This document shows positions 40,533 to 49,079 of a stretch of DNA of 56,974 nt, piece by piece. The notes under the pieces are model-generated. The model made no database searches and was not told the origin of the DNA. It saw only the letters and a list, made by a program, of their open reading frames with translations. Each line of letters opens with the position of its first letter. Within the stretch, counting starts at the first letter, position 1. The translations under genes were made by a program, and so were the position numbers. Origin of the DNA: Gammaproteobacteria bacterium (GTDB taxonomy: Bacteria > Pseudomonadota > Gammaproteobacteria > Eutrophobiales > Eutrophobiaceae); the NCBI GenBank assembly GCA_016193395.1, contig JACPSH010000051.1:1-56974 (forward strand), in the 5' to 3' direction.

Positions 40533-42094
40533 CGAGCCCGCGGACCTACGCCCCGGACGACGCTTCCGTCGTCGTCGTGATCGGCTCCGGCGCGGGCGGC
40601 GGCACCCTGTCGCGCGCGCTGGCGGAGCGCGGCATCGACGTCGTTTGCCTGGAAGCCGGCGGCCGCCTGACCATGGCCGACATCGTGAACGACGAGGCGC
40701 AGATGTTCGGCAAGTTCACCTGGCTCGATGAACGCATCGGGGTGGGCGATATCCCGGCGGGTTTCCCTACCTGGAACTGCAAAACCGTGGGTGGGACGAC
40801 GCTGCACTGGACCGCCGCCTGTCCGCGCCTTCAGGCGCACGAAATGAAGGCGCTGTCGACCTATGGAAAATTGCCCGGCACGAGCATTAGCGACTGGCCG
40901 TTTTCGTTGTCGGAACTGGTGCCCTGGTATGAGCGCGCGGAACATTTGATGGGCGTGACCGGAACGCACGGCATCGAGCGCCTGCCGGCAAACAACAACT
41001 TCCAGGTGATGGAGGCGGGCGGGCGGCGCGTTGGCTACCGGGACATGGACACGAACAACGTGGCCATCAATTCCGCGCCGCGCGATGGCCGGCCTTCCTG
41101 CCTGCAACTCGGCTTCTGCACCAGCGGCTGCGCGACGGGGGCCAAGTGGTCGACCCTGTACACGGAGGTCCCAAAAGCGGAGCAGACCGGCCGCTTCGAA
41201 TTGCGAACGCAGTGCATGGCGATCGGACTCCAGTCAGGCAAAGACGGACGCGTGACAGCCGTCCGTTACCTCGATGCGCAGGGCGAGACCCGCGAACAGA
41301 AGCTGCGTGCCATTTGCGTCGCCGGAAACGTGGTCGAAACCACGCGCCTGCTCCTGAATTCCGCGACTGAACAGTCGCCACAGGGTCTGGCCAATTCGAG
41401 TGGGCAGCTCGGCAGGAACTACATGCGCCACCTGCTGGCCGGCGTGGTGGCGGTGATGCCCGGCGAGGTGAACATGCACAAGGGCGCGCAATGCGCCGGC
41501 GTCATCAAAGACGAGACACGCCACGATCCGGCGCGCGGTTTTGCCGGCGGGTTCCAGCTGCATACGGTCATGTTCACGCCCGAAACCCTGGCGAACCTGC
41601 TGATGCCCGGCGCCTGGGGCCGCAAGTTGAGCGGCGTGATTGAGCGCTATCGCAAACTTGCGGCGCTGCTCATCGTCGGCGAGGATCCGGCCATGCCGGA
41701 CAACCGCGTGACGCTGCATCCGACCCGCAAGGACCGCTATGGCCTTCCGGTTCCGGTGATGACGTACCGGCACCATGACAATTCCCGCAAGCTGGTGCGC
41801 TATGCCGTGGGCGCGGCGAAGAAAGTGTATTCCGCTCTGGGCGCGGAAGAGATCTACGAAATGGTGGACGTGTTTCCCTCCACCCACAACATGGGCACCG
41901 CGCGCATGGGCGATGATCCTGCGCGCAACGTATGCAACCGCTGGGGACGGACGCACGACATCGCCAACCTGTACATCGCCGACGGCAGCCTGTTCCCGAG
42001 CGCCGGCTGCGAGAACCCGACACTGACCATCGTGGCGCTGGCCTTGCGCCAGGCCGATTATCTCGCCGCTCAATTGGAAAGCGTCCAGGCATGA
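40529..42094 (+). CDS. GMC-family FAD dehydrogenase (gluconate 2-dehydrogenase large-subunit-like)
   Basis: This 521-residue GMC oxidoreductase has an N-terminal FAD-binding VVVIGSGAGGGTLSRALAERGIDVVCLEAGG (residues ~10-42), then TWNCKTVGGTTLHWTAACPR. The active-site end carries STHNMGTARMGDDPARNV (catalytic His) and ADGSLFPSAGCENPTLTIVALALRQADYL (Asn). It has no signal peptide, consistent with export piggy-backed on the Tat-bearing small subunit. Electrons could go to the cytochrome domain of the adjacent PQQ enzyme or another cytochrome. It oxidises an alcohol, but the substrate is unknown. It overlaps the ThDP gene downstream by 4 bp. Confidence 0.9.
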   Translation: MTSPRTYAPDDASVVVVIGSGAGGGTLSRALAERGIDVVCLEAGGRLTMADIVNDEAQMFGKFTWLDERIGVGDIPAGFPTWNCKTVGGTTLHWTAACPRLQAHEMKALSTYGKLPGTSISDWPFSLSELVPWYERAEHLMGVTGTHGIERLPANNNFQVMEAGGRRVGYRDMDTNNVAINSAPRDGRPSCLQLGFCTSGCATGAKWSTLYTEVPKAEQTGRFELRTQCMAIGLQSGKDGRVTAVRYLDAQGETREQKLRAICVAGNVVETTRLLLNSATEQSPQGLANSSGQLGRNYMRHLLAGVVAVMPGEVNMHKGAQCAGVIKDETRHDPARGFAGGFQLHTVMFTPETLANLLMPGAWGRKLSGVIERYRKLAALLIVGEDPAMPDNRVTLHPTRKDRYGLPVPVMTYRHHDNSRKLVRYAVGAAKKVYSALGAEEIYEMVDVFPSTHNMGTARMGDDPARNVCNRWGRTHDIANLYIADGSLFPSAGCENPTLTIVALALRQADYLAAQLESVQA

Positions 42095-43821
42095 ACAAGG
42101 AAACGAAATTGGTGCGTTCCACGGCGGCGGCGCTGCTGGATAGCATGTGGGCGCGGGGCGTACGCCACGTCTTTGCCAACGCCGGCACTGATTTTGCACC
42201 GATCATCGAGGCCATGGTCGAGGCGGAAGAACAGGGCAGGGACATTCCGCGCTTCCACGCCATCCCGCACGAAAACGTCGCGATCGCGATGGCGCACGGT
42301 TATTACCTGATCCGCGGCGAACCGGCCGCGGTCATGGTGCACGTCACGGTCGGCACCGCGAATGCGCTCTGCGGGATCATGAATGCCTCGCGCGACAACG
42401 TCCCGGTCCTGCTGCTGGCGGGACGCACGCCGAATACCGAGACCGGCCACGCGGGATCGCGCAGCGCCGGCATCCACTGGGGACAGGACAGCTTCGACCA
42501 GGGCGGGATAGTCCGCGAATACGTGAAATGGGATTACGAGCTGCGCAGCGGGCAGCCGGTTGACCAGGTGTTCGGCCGCGCGGTCGACATCGCCATGAGC
42601 GAGCCGCGCGGCCCCGTATATCTGTGCATGCCGCGCGAAGTCCTGGGCGATGCCGCGACCGCCGGCTCCGGGAGAGTGCCGGGGCGGATGCCGGGCAGCA
42701 TACCCGCCGAACCGTCGCCGGCGGCGATCGGCACCGTGGCGCGGTGGCTGGCAGAGGCTGAATTCCCGCTGATCCTGACCGCGACCGCCGGGCGCGATCC
42801 GGCCAACTTCGAATGCCTGTCGCGGCTCGCCGAAGATTACGGTGTCGCCGTGGCATACCCCGGCGAACCGGGACCGCGCGAAGTCAGCATTCCCTCGGAT
42901 CACCGGATGTTCCTCGGACTCAATGCGCGTGAAGCCCTGGAGCGGGCCGACCTGGTCCTCACGATCGATTGCGAAGTCCCCTGGTGGCCGCGTTACGCCA
43001 GCCCCCGGGATGGCGCGAAGCTGGTTCACGTCGCGGCGGATCCGCTGTACGGCCGCTATCCAATGCGCGGCTTCGGATCGGACATGGCCATTGCCGGATC
43101 GTCCTCGGCCGCGCTGCGCGCGTTGTCGGCGATGCTGGCGGAACGTGCCGGCGCGAACCGCGCGCGTATCGAAACGAGGCGCAAGACCATCGCGGCGCTA
43201 GCGGTCGAGCGCCGGCGGAAGATCCAGGCGGCGCAGGACAAGGCTGGGCGCGAGGAAGGCATGCAGGTCCCCTGGATCGCCGCGTGCATCAACCGCGTGA
43301 AGGGTCCAGACACCATTGTCGTCAACGAGCTCGGCGTGCCCATGGACATGCTCGATCTCAGCCGGCCGAAGACCTATCTCAGCAGCAGCTCGGCCGGCGG
43401 ACTCGGCTTCGGCCTCGGCGCATCGCTGGGCGCGAAACTCGCGGCCCCGGATCGCCGGGTGATGCTGATCGTCGGCGACGGTTCATATCTTTTCGGCAAT
43501 CCCGTGTCCGCGCATCTGGTTGCGCGCGCCGAGGGTCTGGCGTCGCTCACCGTGGTCCTGAACAACGGGCGCTGGCACGCTGTGAAGCGCTCGACGCTCG
43601 GCATGTATCCGGACGGCCGCGCCGCTGCCGCAAAGGCCATGCCGCTGGTCGAGCTCGGTCCGTCGCCTGACTATGAGAAGGTGATCGCGGCCTGCGGCGG
43701 GCATGGTGAACGCGTAGAGAAGCCCGGCGACCTGGAAGCGGCCCTGAGGCGCGCTTTAGCCGCCGTGGACAAGGGAACGCCGGCTTTGCTGAACGTCATC
43801 ACGCAACCTCTCGATTACTGA
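42091..43821 (+). CDS. Thiamine-diphosphate enzyme (acetolactate synthase/benzoylformate decarboxylase superfamily)
   Basis: This 576-residue enzyme has the three ThDP-decarboxylase domains. The Pyr domain has the activating glutamate in HENVAIAMAHGYYLI; a central domain follows; the PP domain has SSSAGGLGFGLGASLGAKLAAPDRRVMLIVGDGSYLFGNPVSA through VLNNGRWHAVK (GDG...NN metal site). It is the fourth gene in a 4-bp-overlap operon with the PQQ and GMC dehydrogenases. It may decarboxylate or carboligate a 2-oxo acid or aldehyde formed by them, as benzoylformate decarboxylase and benzaldehyde lyase do. Acetolactate synthase itself is unlikely, as no regulatory subunit gene is near. Confidence 0.87.
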   Translation: MNKETKLVRSTAAALLDSMWARGVRHVFANAGTDFAPIIEAMVEAEEQGRDIPRFHAIPHENVAIAMAHGYYLIRGEPAAVMVHVTVGTANALCGIMNASRDNVPVLLLAGRTPNTETGHAGSRSAGIHWGQDSFDQGGIVREYVKWDYELRSGQPVDQVFGRAVDIAMSEPRGPVYLCMPREVLGDAATAGSGRVPGRMPGSIPAEPSPAAIGTVARWLAEAEFPLILTATAGRDPANFECLSRLAEDYGVAVAYPGEPGPREVSIPSDHRMFLGLNAREALERADLVLTIDCEVPWWPRYASPRDGAKLVHVAADPLYGRYPMRGFGSDMAIAGSSSAALRALSAMLAERAGANRARIETRRKTIAALAVERRRKIQAAQDKAGREEGMQVPWIAACINRVKGPDTIVVNELGVPMDMLDLSRPKTYLSSSSAGGLGFGLGASLGAKLAAPDRRVMLIVGDGSYLFGNPVSAHLVARAEGLASLTVVLNNGRWHAVKRSTLGMYPDGRAAAAKAMPLVELGPSPDYEKVIAACGGHGERVEKPGDLEAALRRALAAVDKGTPALLNVITQPLDY

Positions 43822-43869
43822 TATCGTCTGCCGCGGGCAGGAGCGCTCGATGGACAAGAGTGAGGATCT

Positions 43870-43888
43870 GACCCTCAAACAGAGGGTC
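43870..43888 (+). terminator. Short hairpin after the ThDP gene
   Basis: gaccctc / gagggtc with a 5-nt aaaca loop lies 49 bp after the ThDP stop. It has no T-run, so termination strength is doubtful. The gap 43822-44064 otherwise holds the shared 14-mer cacattatttaatg at 43973-43986 and no gene. Confidence 0.45.
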
Positions 43889-44064
43889 GAGCAGTTGGCG
43901 CGTCCATCTCCCGCCCCTCGAAAAGACATGACCCGCGTCCCGTCACGGGCAAGCCGTTGAAATGACCGGCCGCACATTATTTAATGGGTCCCGGCGGGGC
44001 GATCCCCGGCCGCGTACGCCAACACGCTGAAACTTATTCCCCGCTACGGGCGCAGGAGGCCAAG

Positions 44065-44784
44065 ATGAAAAAGAAAAAGGCTCAGAAAATTGAGGCGTTG
44101 GAAAGGAAAGTCAAGAAACTCTCGAACCAGGTGGGCGTTCTGGAAGACGAACAGGCGATCCGCAAGCTCCAGCACGCCTATGGCTATTACCTGGACAAGT
44201 GCCTGTACAAGGAAGTGGTGGACCTGTTCGCGAACAAGTGTGAAGTCCGCTTCATGCGCGGCGTGTTCAGGAACAAGGCTGGCGCAAAGCGCCTTTACAT
44301 CGACCGCTTCGCGAAGAATTTCGTCGGCGGAAAGAACGGCCCGCGGTTCGGCTTCCTGCTCGATCATCCGCAGTTGCAGGACGTCGTGCACGTGGCGCCC
44401 GACCGCAAGACCGCGAAGGGGCGCTTCCGCTGCGTGATGCAGGCCGGCGTTCATGAGAGCGCCACGCAGGCCTCCGGTCCGAACAGCGTCCCGAGACAAT
44501 GGTGGGAAGGCGGACAGTACGAAAACGAATACGTGAGGGAGAACGGCGTATGGAAAATCAAGGTGCTGCACTACCGGCCGGTTTATCACGCCACGTTTGA
44601 GCAGGGATGGGCACATACGCCGCCGAATTTCGTGCCGTTTTTCACCGATGCCGACAAATTCCCAGCGAATCCGATCGGACCGGACGCGATTGACACGACG
44701 CCGGTGCTCTGGCCGGACGTCGACGTGGTGCCGTTCCATTACCCGCACCCCGTATCGGGCAAGCCATGGAAGGGCGTGAGTTGA
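44065..44784 (+). CDS. NTF2/SnoaL-like protein, possible LdpA/PcfL-type gamma-formaldehyde lyase
   Basis: This 239-residue protein begins with a basic coiled coil (MKKKKAQKIEALERKVKKL, SNQVGVLEDEQAIRKLQ). An NTF2/SnoaL_4 fold follows: AYGYYLDKCLYKEVVDLFANKCEVRF, RLYIDRF, WWEGGQYENEYVRENGVWKIKVLHYRPVYHATFEQGWAH. It ends HYPHPVSGKPWKG. The ribosome site is caggaggccaag. Cofactor-free lyases of this fold (LdpA, PcfL) remove the gamma-carbon of lignin dimers as formaldehyde in Novosphingobium. Length, the N-terminal coil and the C-terminal HYPHPVSGK pattern fit what I remember of them. The fold is secure; the lyase role is inference from that resemblance and from the island context. Confidence 0.72.
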   Translation: MKKKKAQKIEALERKVKKLSNQVGVLEDEQAIRKLQHAYGYYLDKCLYKEVVDLFANKCEVRFMRGVFRNKAGAKRLYIDRFAKNFVGGKNGPRFGFLLDHPQLQDVVHVAPDRKTAKGRFRCVMQAGVHESATQASGPNSVPRQWWEGGQYENEYVRENGVWKIKVLHYRPVYHATFEQGWAHTPPNFVPFFTDADKFPANPIGPDAIDTTPVLWPDVDVVPFHYPHPVSGKPWKGVS

Positions 44785-44894
44785 AGGCGTTGCGCCGTTT
44801 CGCCGGCGGTTAGTCCTGACCCTCGTAGTCACGAAGTTCGTGTGCGAGGCCTGAAGCCATCCGGAACTCCATCGGGGCAAGCGACCCCGCCTGC

Positions 44895-45851
44895 GTGCAA
44901 ATCAAGAAGCAGCGAAGATTGGGACGATCCAGCCTCGAAGTGGCGCCGCTCGCCTTCGGCGGCAACGTGTTCGGCTGGACCGCCGATGAGCAGACTTCGT
45001 TCAGGCTTCTGGATGCCTTCGTCGCGCGTGGCTTCAACCTGATCGACACGGCAGACGTCTATTCGAAATGGATCCCCGGCCACCAGGGCGGCGAGTCGGA
45101 AACCATCATCGGCAGATGGCTCGCGAAGTCCGGCAAGCGGTCGCAGGTCATGATTGCGACCAAGCTCGGCGTGGAGATGGACCTGGGCGAGCAGGGGTTG
45201 TCGAAGGCATACATAATGCGCGCAATCGAAAGCTCGCTGCAGCGCCTACAGACCGATTACATCGATCTGTACCAGTCGCACCGCGACGACGAGGAGACGC
45301 CGCTGGAGGAAACGCTGGAGGCCTATTCGCGGCTGATCAAACAGGGCAAGGTCCGCGTCATCGGCGCGTCCAACTACAAGCCACCGCGCCTCGCTGAAGC
45401 TTTGCACGTCAGCGCCCGGCACGGTTACCCGCGCTACGAGGTCCTGCAGCCCTGCTATAACCTTTACGATCGAGCCGAGTTCGAGGGCGAACTCGCCGAT
45501 CTATGCGTGCGGGAGCAGATTGGCGTCATTCCATATTTCTCCCTGGCCAGCGGGTTCCTGACGGGGAAGTACCGTTCCGAGGGCGATCTGGCAAACCGCG
45601 CCCGCGCCTACCGCGTGAAGGACATGCTCAACGAGCGCGGTTTCCGCATCCTGAAGGCGCTGGATACGGCCGCCGCGCGACTTCACGTCACCCCGGCCCA
45701 GGTGGCCCTGGCCTGGTTGATGGCGCGGCCGGGCGTCACTGCGCCGATCGCCAGTGCGACCAGCGAAGAGCAGTTCAATGAGATCGCCGCATCCGTCGAT
45801 CTGAAGCTCGACGATTCCGCAATGCGCGCCCTCGACGATGCGAGCGCCTGA
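44895..45851 (+). CDS. Aldo/keto reductase
   Basis: This 318-residue AKR starts at GTG 44895 (VQIKKQRRLGRSSLEVAPLAFGGN). It has the TIM-barrel signatures: FNLIDTADVYSKW (Asp-Tyr of the catalytic tetrad), MIATKLG (Lys), DYIDLYQSHRDDEETPLEETLEAYSRLIKQGKVRVIGASNY (His), YFSLASGFLTGKY, and VAPIASATSEEQFNEI-like nucleotide-binding end. It should reduce an aldehyde or ketone with NADPH, or oxidise the alcohol. It stands 110 bp after the NTF2-like gene on the same strand. Candidate substrates are aryl aldehydes such as vanillin-type compounds, by context only. Confidence 0.92.
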   Translation: MQIKKQRRLGRSSLEVAPLAFGGNVFGWTADEQTSFRLLDAFVARGFNLIDTADVYSKWIPGHQGGESETIIGRWLAKSGKRSQVMIATKLGVEMDLGEQGLSKAYIMRAIESSLQRLQTDYIDLYQSHRDDEETPLEETLEAYSRLIKQGKVRVIGASNYKPPRLAEALHVSARHGYPRYEVLQPCYNLYDRAEFEGELADLCVREQIGVIPYFSLASGFLTGKYRSEGDLANRARAYRVKDMLNERGFRILKALDTAAARLHVTPAQVALAWLMARPGVTAPIASATSEEQFNEIAASVDLKLDDSAMRALDDASA

Positions 45852-45971
45852 TCGGAGCCGCCGCCGGCGGTGTATCGCTGAACTTTGCGCGAAGCATCCT
45901 GTCCATTTGTCAGGCGCCGGATCGCGGTCTCGTGGACTGAGTCCAATCTCCCCGGCAACGGGAGTTGAAAC

Positions 45972-47099
45972 ATGATGTTGCGTGAAACCACTCTGCCGCA
46001 GGACGACGCGCTGCCGGCTATTGTCGCGGCCGGCTCGATGGTGATCGGCGGCCTGGGAACCGCACTGCCAGGGCGCCGCTATTCCCAGAAAGAATGCTGG
46101 GAGGTGCTGAAGGCATCGCCGAACTACGCAAATATGAGTTCCCCGACGAGGGCATTGATGCGCAGGCTCTTGTCCGGCAGGAACGGCATCGAAAGCCGGC
46201 ATCTTGCGGTCGAGCCCCTGGCGGAGATCTTCGATCTGACCCCGGACGCCATGCAGCGGCGCTTCGAGCGGCATGCGCCGCCCCTTGCTGCGCGCGCCGC
46301 GAAGGATGCCCTGGCGGAGGCGGGCATCGAGCCCGCCGCGCTCGACGCCGTCATCGTCAGCACCTGCACCGGTTACCTTTGTCCGGGGATTTCCACCTAC
46401 GTCGTCGAACGGCTGGGCCTGCGCCAGGACGTTTTCGCGCTCGACCTGGTAGGCAGTGGCTGCGGCGCCGCGCTGCCAAACCTGCACATGGCCCAGTGCC
46501 TGCTCGGCTCGGGGGACTGCGAACGTGTATTGAGTATCTGCGTGGAGATCTGCAGCGCCGCGTTTTACCTGGACGACGATCCCGGTGTGCTGGTCAGCGC
46601 CTGCCTGTTCGGCGATGGCGCGGCGGCGGCAGTGCTGTCTCTCGAACCGCCCGGGAACGGCAACCGTTGCGTGGAGTGGTGTGCCTGCGGTTCGGAGATC
46701 GATCCTCGCCACCGGGATCTGCTGCGTTTCGAACACCGCGGCGGCATGTTGCGCAACGTGTTGACTACGCCGGTGCCGGACCTTGCCGCGCAGTCCGCCG
46801 AAAGAGTGCTGGATCGCGTGCTCTCAGAAACCGCGCTGTCGCGCCAGCACATCGGCACCTGGATCTGGCACGCGGCCGGACGGGACGTGCTCGCGGCGCT
46901 GCGCGAGCGCCTGAAGCTCGGTGAGGAAGATACGCGCTGGAGCGCGGGCGTGCTGCGTGAATGCGGCAACCTGAGCAGCGCGAGCGTGTTGTTTGCCCTG
47001 CGCGACGCGCTGGCTGGCGATGCAGCCCCGGGATGGTGGTGGATGTCTGCGTTCGGCGCGGGATTCAGTTGCCATGGCGCCCTGCTGCGCGTGCGCTGA
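45972..47099 (+). CDS. Type III polyketide synthase (chalcone/stilbene synthase family)
   Basis: This 375-residue homodimer-type ketosynthase has the catalytic triad Cys164 (DLVGSGCGAALPNL), His300 (WIWHAAGRDVL) and Asn333 (ECGNLSSASV), with GFGVG-loop equivalent ...SAFGAGFSCHG at the C-terminus. The family extends an acyl- or aroyl-CoA starter with malonyl-CoA and cyclises it to resorcinols, pyrones or phloroglucinols. It opens a four-gene operon with a methyltransferase, a flavoprotein and an exported cupredoxin, like the srsABC trio (PKS, methyltransferase, hydroxylase) for phenolic lipids in Streptomyces griseus. The starter is unknown: fatty acyl is likeliest, an aroyl-CoA possible. Confidence 0.92.
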   Translation: MMLRETTLPQDDALPAIVAAGSMVIGGLGTALPGRRYSQKECWEVLKASPNYANMSSPTRALMRRLLSGRNGIESRHLAVEPLAEIFDLTPDAMQRRFERHAPPLAARAAKDALAEAGIEPAALDAVIVSTCTGYLCPGISTYVVERLGLRQDVFALDLVGSGCGAALPNLHMAQCLLGSGDCERVLSICVEICSAAFYLDDDPGVLVSACLFGDGAAAAVLSLEPPGNGNRCVEWCACGSEIDPRHRDLLRFEHRGGMLRNVLTTPVPDLAAQSAERVLDRVLSETALSRQHIGTWIWHAAGRDVLAALRERLKLGEEDTRWSAGVLRECGNLSSASVLFALRDALAGDAAPGWWWMSAFGAGFSCHGALLRVR

Positions 47100-47108
47100 G
47101 CCGCGGGC

Positions 47109-47846
47109 ATGACGTTCGCGGCGCTCGCCGAACGCAGGATGGAGCCGGAGTGGCTCGACATCCTCCCGCCCGCAGATCCGCGCGCCCGCCGCTCGCGGCG
47201 CGACCTTGGACTCGTCAATTCCCTGATGGGCCACCGCGGAATCCTCGTCCGCCACCTGCGCGAATTGATGGGTTCGGAGGCGCCCGGTCGCATCGTCGAG
47301 CTGGGCGCCGGCGATGGCACGATGCTTCTGTCTGTTGCGCGGAAACTGGCCCCCTCGTGGCCGGGCCTGGCCGTGCAGCTTGTCGACCGGCAGGATCTCG
47401 TGCAGGAGTGCAGCCATGCCGGCTTCGCGAAACTTGGCTGGAGAATCGAAACTGTTAAAGCTGATCTATTCTCATGGCTGAGGACGCGGCCGGGGCCGCG
47501 CGCGGACATTGCAATCGCAAACCTGGTGTTGCACCACTTTGATGCCGCATCGCTCCGTGAACTCCTGGCCCTGATCGCGAAGATAACGAACCGGTTCATT
47601 GCGGTCGAGCCGTGCCGTTCCCTTGCGGCGCTGGCCGGCAGCCGGGCGCTGGGTTTGATCGGGTGCAACGATGTCACGCGCCATGACGCCGTCGTCAGCG
47701 TCCGGGCCGGATTCAGGGGAATGGAACTTTCACGGCTATGGCCGGACAGTGGCGAATGGCAACGGGTGGAACGGCCGGCGGGCCTTTTCAGCCATCTGTT
47801 CATGGCGAGGCGGGCCGATGCGGAGACCGCCCGAAGTCAAAGATGA
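47109..47846 (+). CDS. Class I SAM-dependent methyltransferase
   Basis: This 245-residue methyltransferase has motif I RIVELGAGDGTMLLSVARKL (residues ~60-80), acidic loop LVDRQDL, and the motif IV/V region ADIAIANLVLHHFDAASLRELLALIAKITNRFIAVEPCR. It lies 9 bp after the type III PKS and overlaps the flavoprotein start by 4 bp. By analogy with SrsB it could O- or C-methylate the PKS phenol, although SrsB is of a different methyltransferase class. This layout (methyltransferase_25 type then geranylgeranyl-reductase-like flavoprotein) recurs beside bacterial type III PKS genes. Confidence 0.87.
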   Translation: MTFAALAERRMEPEWLDILPPADPRARRSRRDLGLVNSLMGHRGILVRHLRELMGSEAPGRIVELGAGDGTMLLSVARKLAPSWPGLAVQLVDRQDLVQECSHAGFAKLGWRIETVKADLFSWLRTRPGPRADIAIANLVLHHFDAASLRELLALIAKITNRFIAVEPCRSLAALAGSRALGLIGCNDVTRHDAVVSVRAGFRGMELSRLWPDSGEWQRVERPAGLFSHLFMARRADAETARSQR

Positions 47847-49039
47847 TCCATGATGCAATCGTGATCGGCGGCGGCCCGGCCGGGGCGACGGCCGCACTCC
47901 GGCTGGCGCGGGCCGGCTGGTCGGTGGCCGTGGTCGAACGGTCGGAATTTCCAAGACCAAAGGTCTGCGGCGAATTCATTTCCGCGTCCAGCCTCGGTCT
48001 GCTGGAGACGCTGGGTATTGCCGGACAATTCTTCCAGCGGGCCGGCCCCGAGATCAGGCGCGTCGGGATCTTCGTCGGCGCCGCGCGCGTAGTCGCCTCC
48101 ATGCCCTCGCCCCGCACCGCTTCTCACCGATGGGGACGCGCACTCGGGCGGGAACATCTCGACACGCTGATACTGGCGGAAGCCGCAACTGCGGGCGCGA
48201 AAATTCTTCAACCGTGGACCGTGACCCAAGTGGAACAGGACGCGGGCGAGGTGCGCTGCCGCCTGCGGTCACGGAGCGCGCCGGGACGGCTCGAATTGCG
48301 CGGGCGCATTGCCATTGCCGCGCAGGGCTCCTGGGATCGGGGTGGTTTGCCGGGCCAGGCCCAATCGGACGAAGCGCGGCCTTCGGATCTGTTTGGATTC
48401 AAGGCGCATTTCAGCGGCGCGGCGCTCGAACCGGACCTGATGCCGTTGCTCGCTTTCCCGGGCGGCTATGGCGGCATGGTTCGCAGCGATGGCAATCGGC
48501 TGAGCCTGTCTCTCTGCGTTCGACGCGATCGCCTGCAGGAATGTCGAAAGCAGTTTCCGGATACGGTGGCGGGGGAGAGTGTGCTGGCGCACATCCGTTC
48601 GCATTGCCGCGCCGCGGACGATGCTTTGGAAGGAGCCCAGGCGGCCGCTCCCTGGCTTGCGGTCGGTCCGATCCGCCCTGGATTCCGCACGCTCCGCCGG
48701 GGGCGTGTGTTCCTGGCGGGCAACGCGGCTGGCGAAGCGCATCCGGTGATCGCGGAAGGCATCAGTCTCGCGATTCAGAGCGCCTGGCTACTGTCGGAAA
48801 CATTGATCGCCCGGCGGGACGCGGTCTTTCGCGGCGAACTTCAGACGGCCGGAATCGATTATGCCGGTGCGTGGCGCAGACAGTTCGCCGGGCGCATACG
48901 GCGTTCGGCCCTGATCGCCCGGCTGTCCATGCACCCGTCGGCCGCGGCCATCGTGCCCGTGTTCAACCTGTTTCCGGGGGCACTGACGGAGTGCGCCCGC
49001 CTGAGCGGCAAGACACGCATGCTTGCCGGGCTGACCTGA
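47843..49039 (+). CDS. FAD-dependent oxidoreductase (geranylgeranyl-reductase/aromatic hydroxylase-like)
   Basis: This 398-residue flavoprotein has an N-terminal GGGPAGATAALRLARAGWSVAVVER (Rossmann FAD motif), FPRPKVCGEFIS (the PxxxxCGE motif of geranylgeranyl reductase-like proteins), and RGRVFLAGNAAGEAHPVIAEGISLAIQSAWLL (GD-type motif with N for D). It is the third gene of the PKS operon, start overlapping the methyltransferase stop (ATGA). It could hydroxylate or oxidise the polyketide ring to a quinone, as SrsC does, or reduce an alkyl chain double bond. The usual GDAAG Asp is replaced (GNAAG), an oddity worth checking. Confidence 0.88.
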   Translation: MIHDAIVIGGGPAGATAALRLARAGWSVAVVERSEFPRPKVCGEFISASSLGLLETLGIAGQFFQRAGPEIRRVGIFVGAARVVASMPSPRTASHRWGRALGREHLDTLILAEAATAGAKILQPWTVTQVEQDAGEVRCRLRSRSAPGRLELRGRIAIAAQGSWDRGGLPGQAQSDEARPSDLFGFKAHFSGAALEPDLMPLLAFPGGYGGMVRSDGNRLSLSLCVRRDRLQECRKQFPDTVAGESVLAHIRSHCRAADDALEGAQAAAPWLAVGPIRPGFRTLRRGRVFLAGNAAGEAHPVIAEGISLAIQSAWLLSETLIARRDAVFRGELQTAGIDYAGAWRRQFAGRIRRSALIARLSMHPSAAAIVPVFNLFPGALTECARLSGKTRMLAGLT

Positions 49040-49079
49040 GCCGGTTCCAATTCTGTGAGTAACGATTGAGGAGAAAGCG

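Noticed and set aside
42091-43821. Biosynthetic acetolactate synthase (ilvB)
   Set aside because: It is part of a dehydrogenase operon and no small regulatory subunit or ilv gene is near, so only the superfamily call is kept.
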